A stretch of 24,113 nt of DNA from CAJCIY01 sp036379355 (GTDB lineage: Bacteria > Actinomycetota > Actinomycetes > Mycobacteriales > CAJCIY01). The stretch is taken from assembly GCA_036379355.1 (NCBI GenBank), contig DASVGV010000024.1, forward strand, positions 1-24,113. Direction: 5' to 3'. Below are positions 22,868 through 24,113 of this stretch, piece by piece. Positions within the stretch are counted from its first letter, which is position 1, and each line of letters begins with the position of its first letter. Position numbers and translations under genes: made by a program. The notes under the pieces were generated by a model. That model did not search any database. It saw nothing but the letters and a program-made list of their open reading frames with translations, and was not told the origin of the DNA.

Positions 22868-23991
22868 CCGACCTGTACGCGGGCTCCCCGCCCTTCGCGT
22901 CCGTCTACCTCGACACCGAGAGCGACGTCGCCGACGCGGCCGCGCGCCTGGAGACCCGCTGGAAGGACGTCCTGCGCGACCTGCGCGACGCCGGCATCGG
23001 GCCGCCCGCGGTCGAGGCGCTCACCGGCGCGCTCGGGGAGCACGGGGCCGGCGGGACCCGCGTGTTGCTCGCCGACGCCGACGACGTGGTCTACGCGCGC
23101 AGCTTTCCCGAACCGACCGACACGACGACCGTACGGACCGGTCCGCTGCCGCACCTGCTGCCGCTGCTCGAGCTCGCCCAGTCGCGGCTACCGCACCTCG
23201 TGGTGCTCACCGACCGCAGCGGCGCCGACCTGTTCTCGTTCACCGACGAGCCGGTCGCCGACTCGTCCAGCACCGTCGAACCCGAGGTGTGGCCGGTGCA
23301 CAAGGTCAACCCCGGCGGCTGGCAGACGCACCGGTTCCAGCACGTCGTCGAGGAGGAGTGGCACAAGAGCGCGCGCGACATCGCCGGGCACGTGACCCGG
23401 CTGGCCGACCGTACGCGCGCACGCGTCGTGTTCGTGGCCGGCGACGTGCACGCCGTCGGCCTGCTGCGCAAGGAGCTGCCCGTACACGTGGCCGACCTCG
23501 TCCACGAGATCGACGGCAGCCGGCATCCGGACGGCTCTGCCGACGAGATCGAGAGCCAGGTCGCGGCCGCCCTGTCGGCGACCGTGCTCGCCGACCTGGA
23601 CGAGCGGCTCGAGGCGCTCCAGACGTACGTCGGCCGCGGGGAGAAGTCGGCCGCGGCCGACGAGGTGGCGCTCAAGGGCGTCGACGGGGTAGGAGCCACT
23701 GTCGAGGCGCTCCAGCGCGCGCAGGTCGAGACACTGCTGCTGTCGGACGCGCTCGAACGTGACGATGCGCAGGCGCCGCTGGTCTACGGGGCGGATGCCA
23801 CCGCCATCGCGCTGTCGCCGCGCGACCTCACCCGGCTCGGCGCCGACCCGGTCGGCTCCGCGCCCCAGTCGGACGTGCTGGTACGGGCGGCACTGCTCAC
23901 CGGCGCCGACGTGCGGGTCGTGCCCGCGACGCACCCGGCCTGCCCGACCGACGGGGTGGGTGCGCTGCTGCGCTTCTCGGTGACGACCTGA
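22849..23991 (+). CDS. Vms1/baeRF family protein (Rv2629-like)
   Basis: A 380-residue cytoplasmic protein of the bacterial archaeo-eukaryotic release-factor-like group, related to Vms1/ANKZF1 peptidyl-tRNA hydrolases. The N-terminal region (1-135) begins ASVYLDTES. It is followed by NPGGWQTHRFQHVVEEEW (154-171), which sits where eRF1-like domains carry a GGQ or GSQ-type catalytic loop, then RVVFVAGDVHAVGLLRKEL (192-210) and an L7Ae-like C-terminal domain (about 290-380). Possible functions are ribosome rescue or tRNA cleavage, as judged from the family; activity here is unproven. ATG 22849 overlaps lysR by 19 bases in a different frame and has a poor RBS, so translational coupling to lysR is likely. 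Confidence 0.75.
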   Translation: MDTFTLTDLYAGSPPFASVYLDTESDVADAAARLETRWKDVLRDLRDAGIGPPAVEALTGALGEHGAGGTRVLLADADDVVYARSFPEPTDTTTVRTGPLPHLLPLLELAQSRLPHLVVLTDRSGADLFSFTDEPVADSSSTVEPEVWPVHKVNPGGWQTHRFQHVVEEEWHKSARDIAGHVTRLADRTRARVVFVAGDVHAVGLLRKELPVHVADLVHEIDGSRHPDGSADEIESQVAAALSATVLADLDERLEALQTYVGRGEKSAAADEVALKGVDGVGATVEALQRAQVETLLLSDALERDDAQAPLVYGADATAIALSPRDLTRLGADPVGSAPQSDVLVRAALLTGADVRVVPATHPACPTDGVGALLRFSVTT

Positions 23992-23997
23992 TCGGGG

Positions 23998-24113
23998 TCA
24001 GTACGACGGCGCCGGAGGCAGGCCGAACACCTGCTCCAGCGTCACGATGTTCCGGTCGTGCATGTACGTCGCGAGCGGCACGTCGACCCACCGCAGGTGC
24101 CAGGGCTCGTACT
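23998..24113 (-). CDS. D-alanyl-D-alanine carboxypeptidase (VanY/M15 family), C-terminal fragment
   Basis: Only the last 38 codons or so lie in the window; the gene continues past the right edge. The visible YEPWHLRWVDVPLATYM contains the EPWH motif of M15B peptidases, in which Glu is catalytic and His binds zinc. It is followed by LEQVFGLPPAPSY and a TGA at 24000-23998. The family trims the terminal D-Ala of peptidoglycan stem peptides outside the membrane. Signal peptide and upstream domains cannot be seen. It ends six bases from the convergent baeRF-like gene. Confidence 0.78.
   Translation of the reverse strand, partial: YEPWHLRWVDVPLATYMHDRNIVTLEQVFGLPPAPSY

Overview
The window is very GC-rich and gene-dense. 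It has GTG starts, many 4-nt start/stop overlaps, a complete mce/yrbE lipid-import operon, a DUF5709 protein and an Rv2629-like (baeRF-type) protein. Together these point to a chromosomal segment of a high-GC Actinomycetota, probably mycolate-free or Pseudonocardia/Frankia-like; the genus cannot be fixed from the sequence. I see no rRNA, tRNA, IS element, CRISPR array or phage gene.

Left part (1-6.4 kb). A folE-type GTP cyclohydrolase I runs off the left edge on the minus strand. After a 342-base intergenic region containing a long inverted repeat come two overlapping plus-strand genes, a GT4 glycosyltransferase and an amylo-1,6-glucosidase-like (alpha/alpha)6 glycoside hydrolase. They are likely partners in glucan or glycoside metabolism. 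Convergent to them are a nitrobindin-like beta-barrel protein and a metallo-beta-lactamase-fold protein with an alkylsulfatase-type dimerisation domain. A small very acidic DUF5709 protein is divergent from the latter.

Centre (6.4-17.2 kb). This is the main unit. On the minus strand a TetR regulator overlaps an MpaB/Lcp-like (DUF2236) haem oxygenase gene by 4 nt. Divergently, yrbEA-yrbEB-mceA-B-C-D-E-F-mam form a nine-gene operon. The first eight genes are linked by seven consecutive start/stop overlaps. The 184-base divergent region holds a perfect 17-bp palindrome that sits both in the spacer of a putative mce promoter and at the predicted start of the tetR transcript. This is a textbook layout for one regulator controlling lipid import and an oxygenase together. 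The ATPase (MceG) that would power the importer is not in the window.

Right part (17.2-24.1 kb). A CrtC/AttH lipocalin-like protein (DUF7064/7065 type) lies tail-to-tail with the mce operon. Upstream of it on the same strand is a CLC chloride channel/antiporter with CBS domains. A MarR regulator is divergent from clc, with a perfect 16-bp palindrome between them. Next comes a YeiH-type transporter with a divergent LysR regulator, the classical YeiH/YeiE arrangement. The lysR 3' end overlaps a Vms1/baeRF-like gene, and the C-terminal end of a VanY-like D-Ala-D-Ala carboxypeptidase enters from the right edge.
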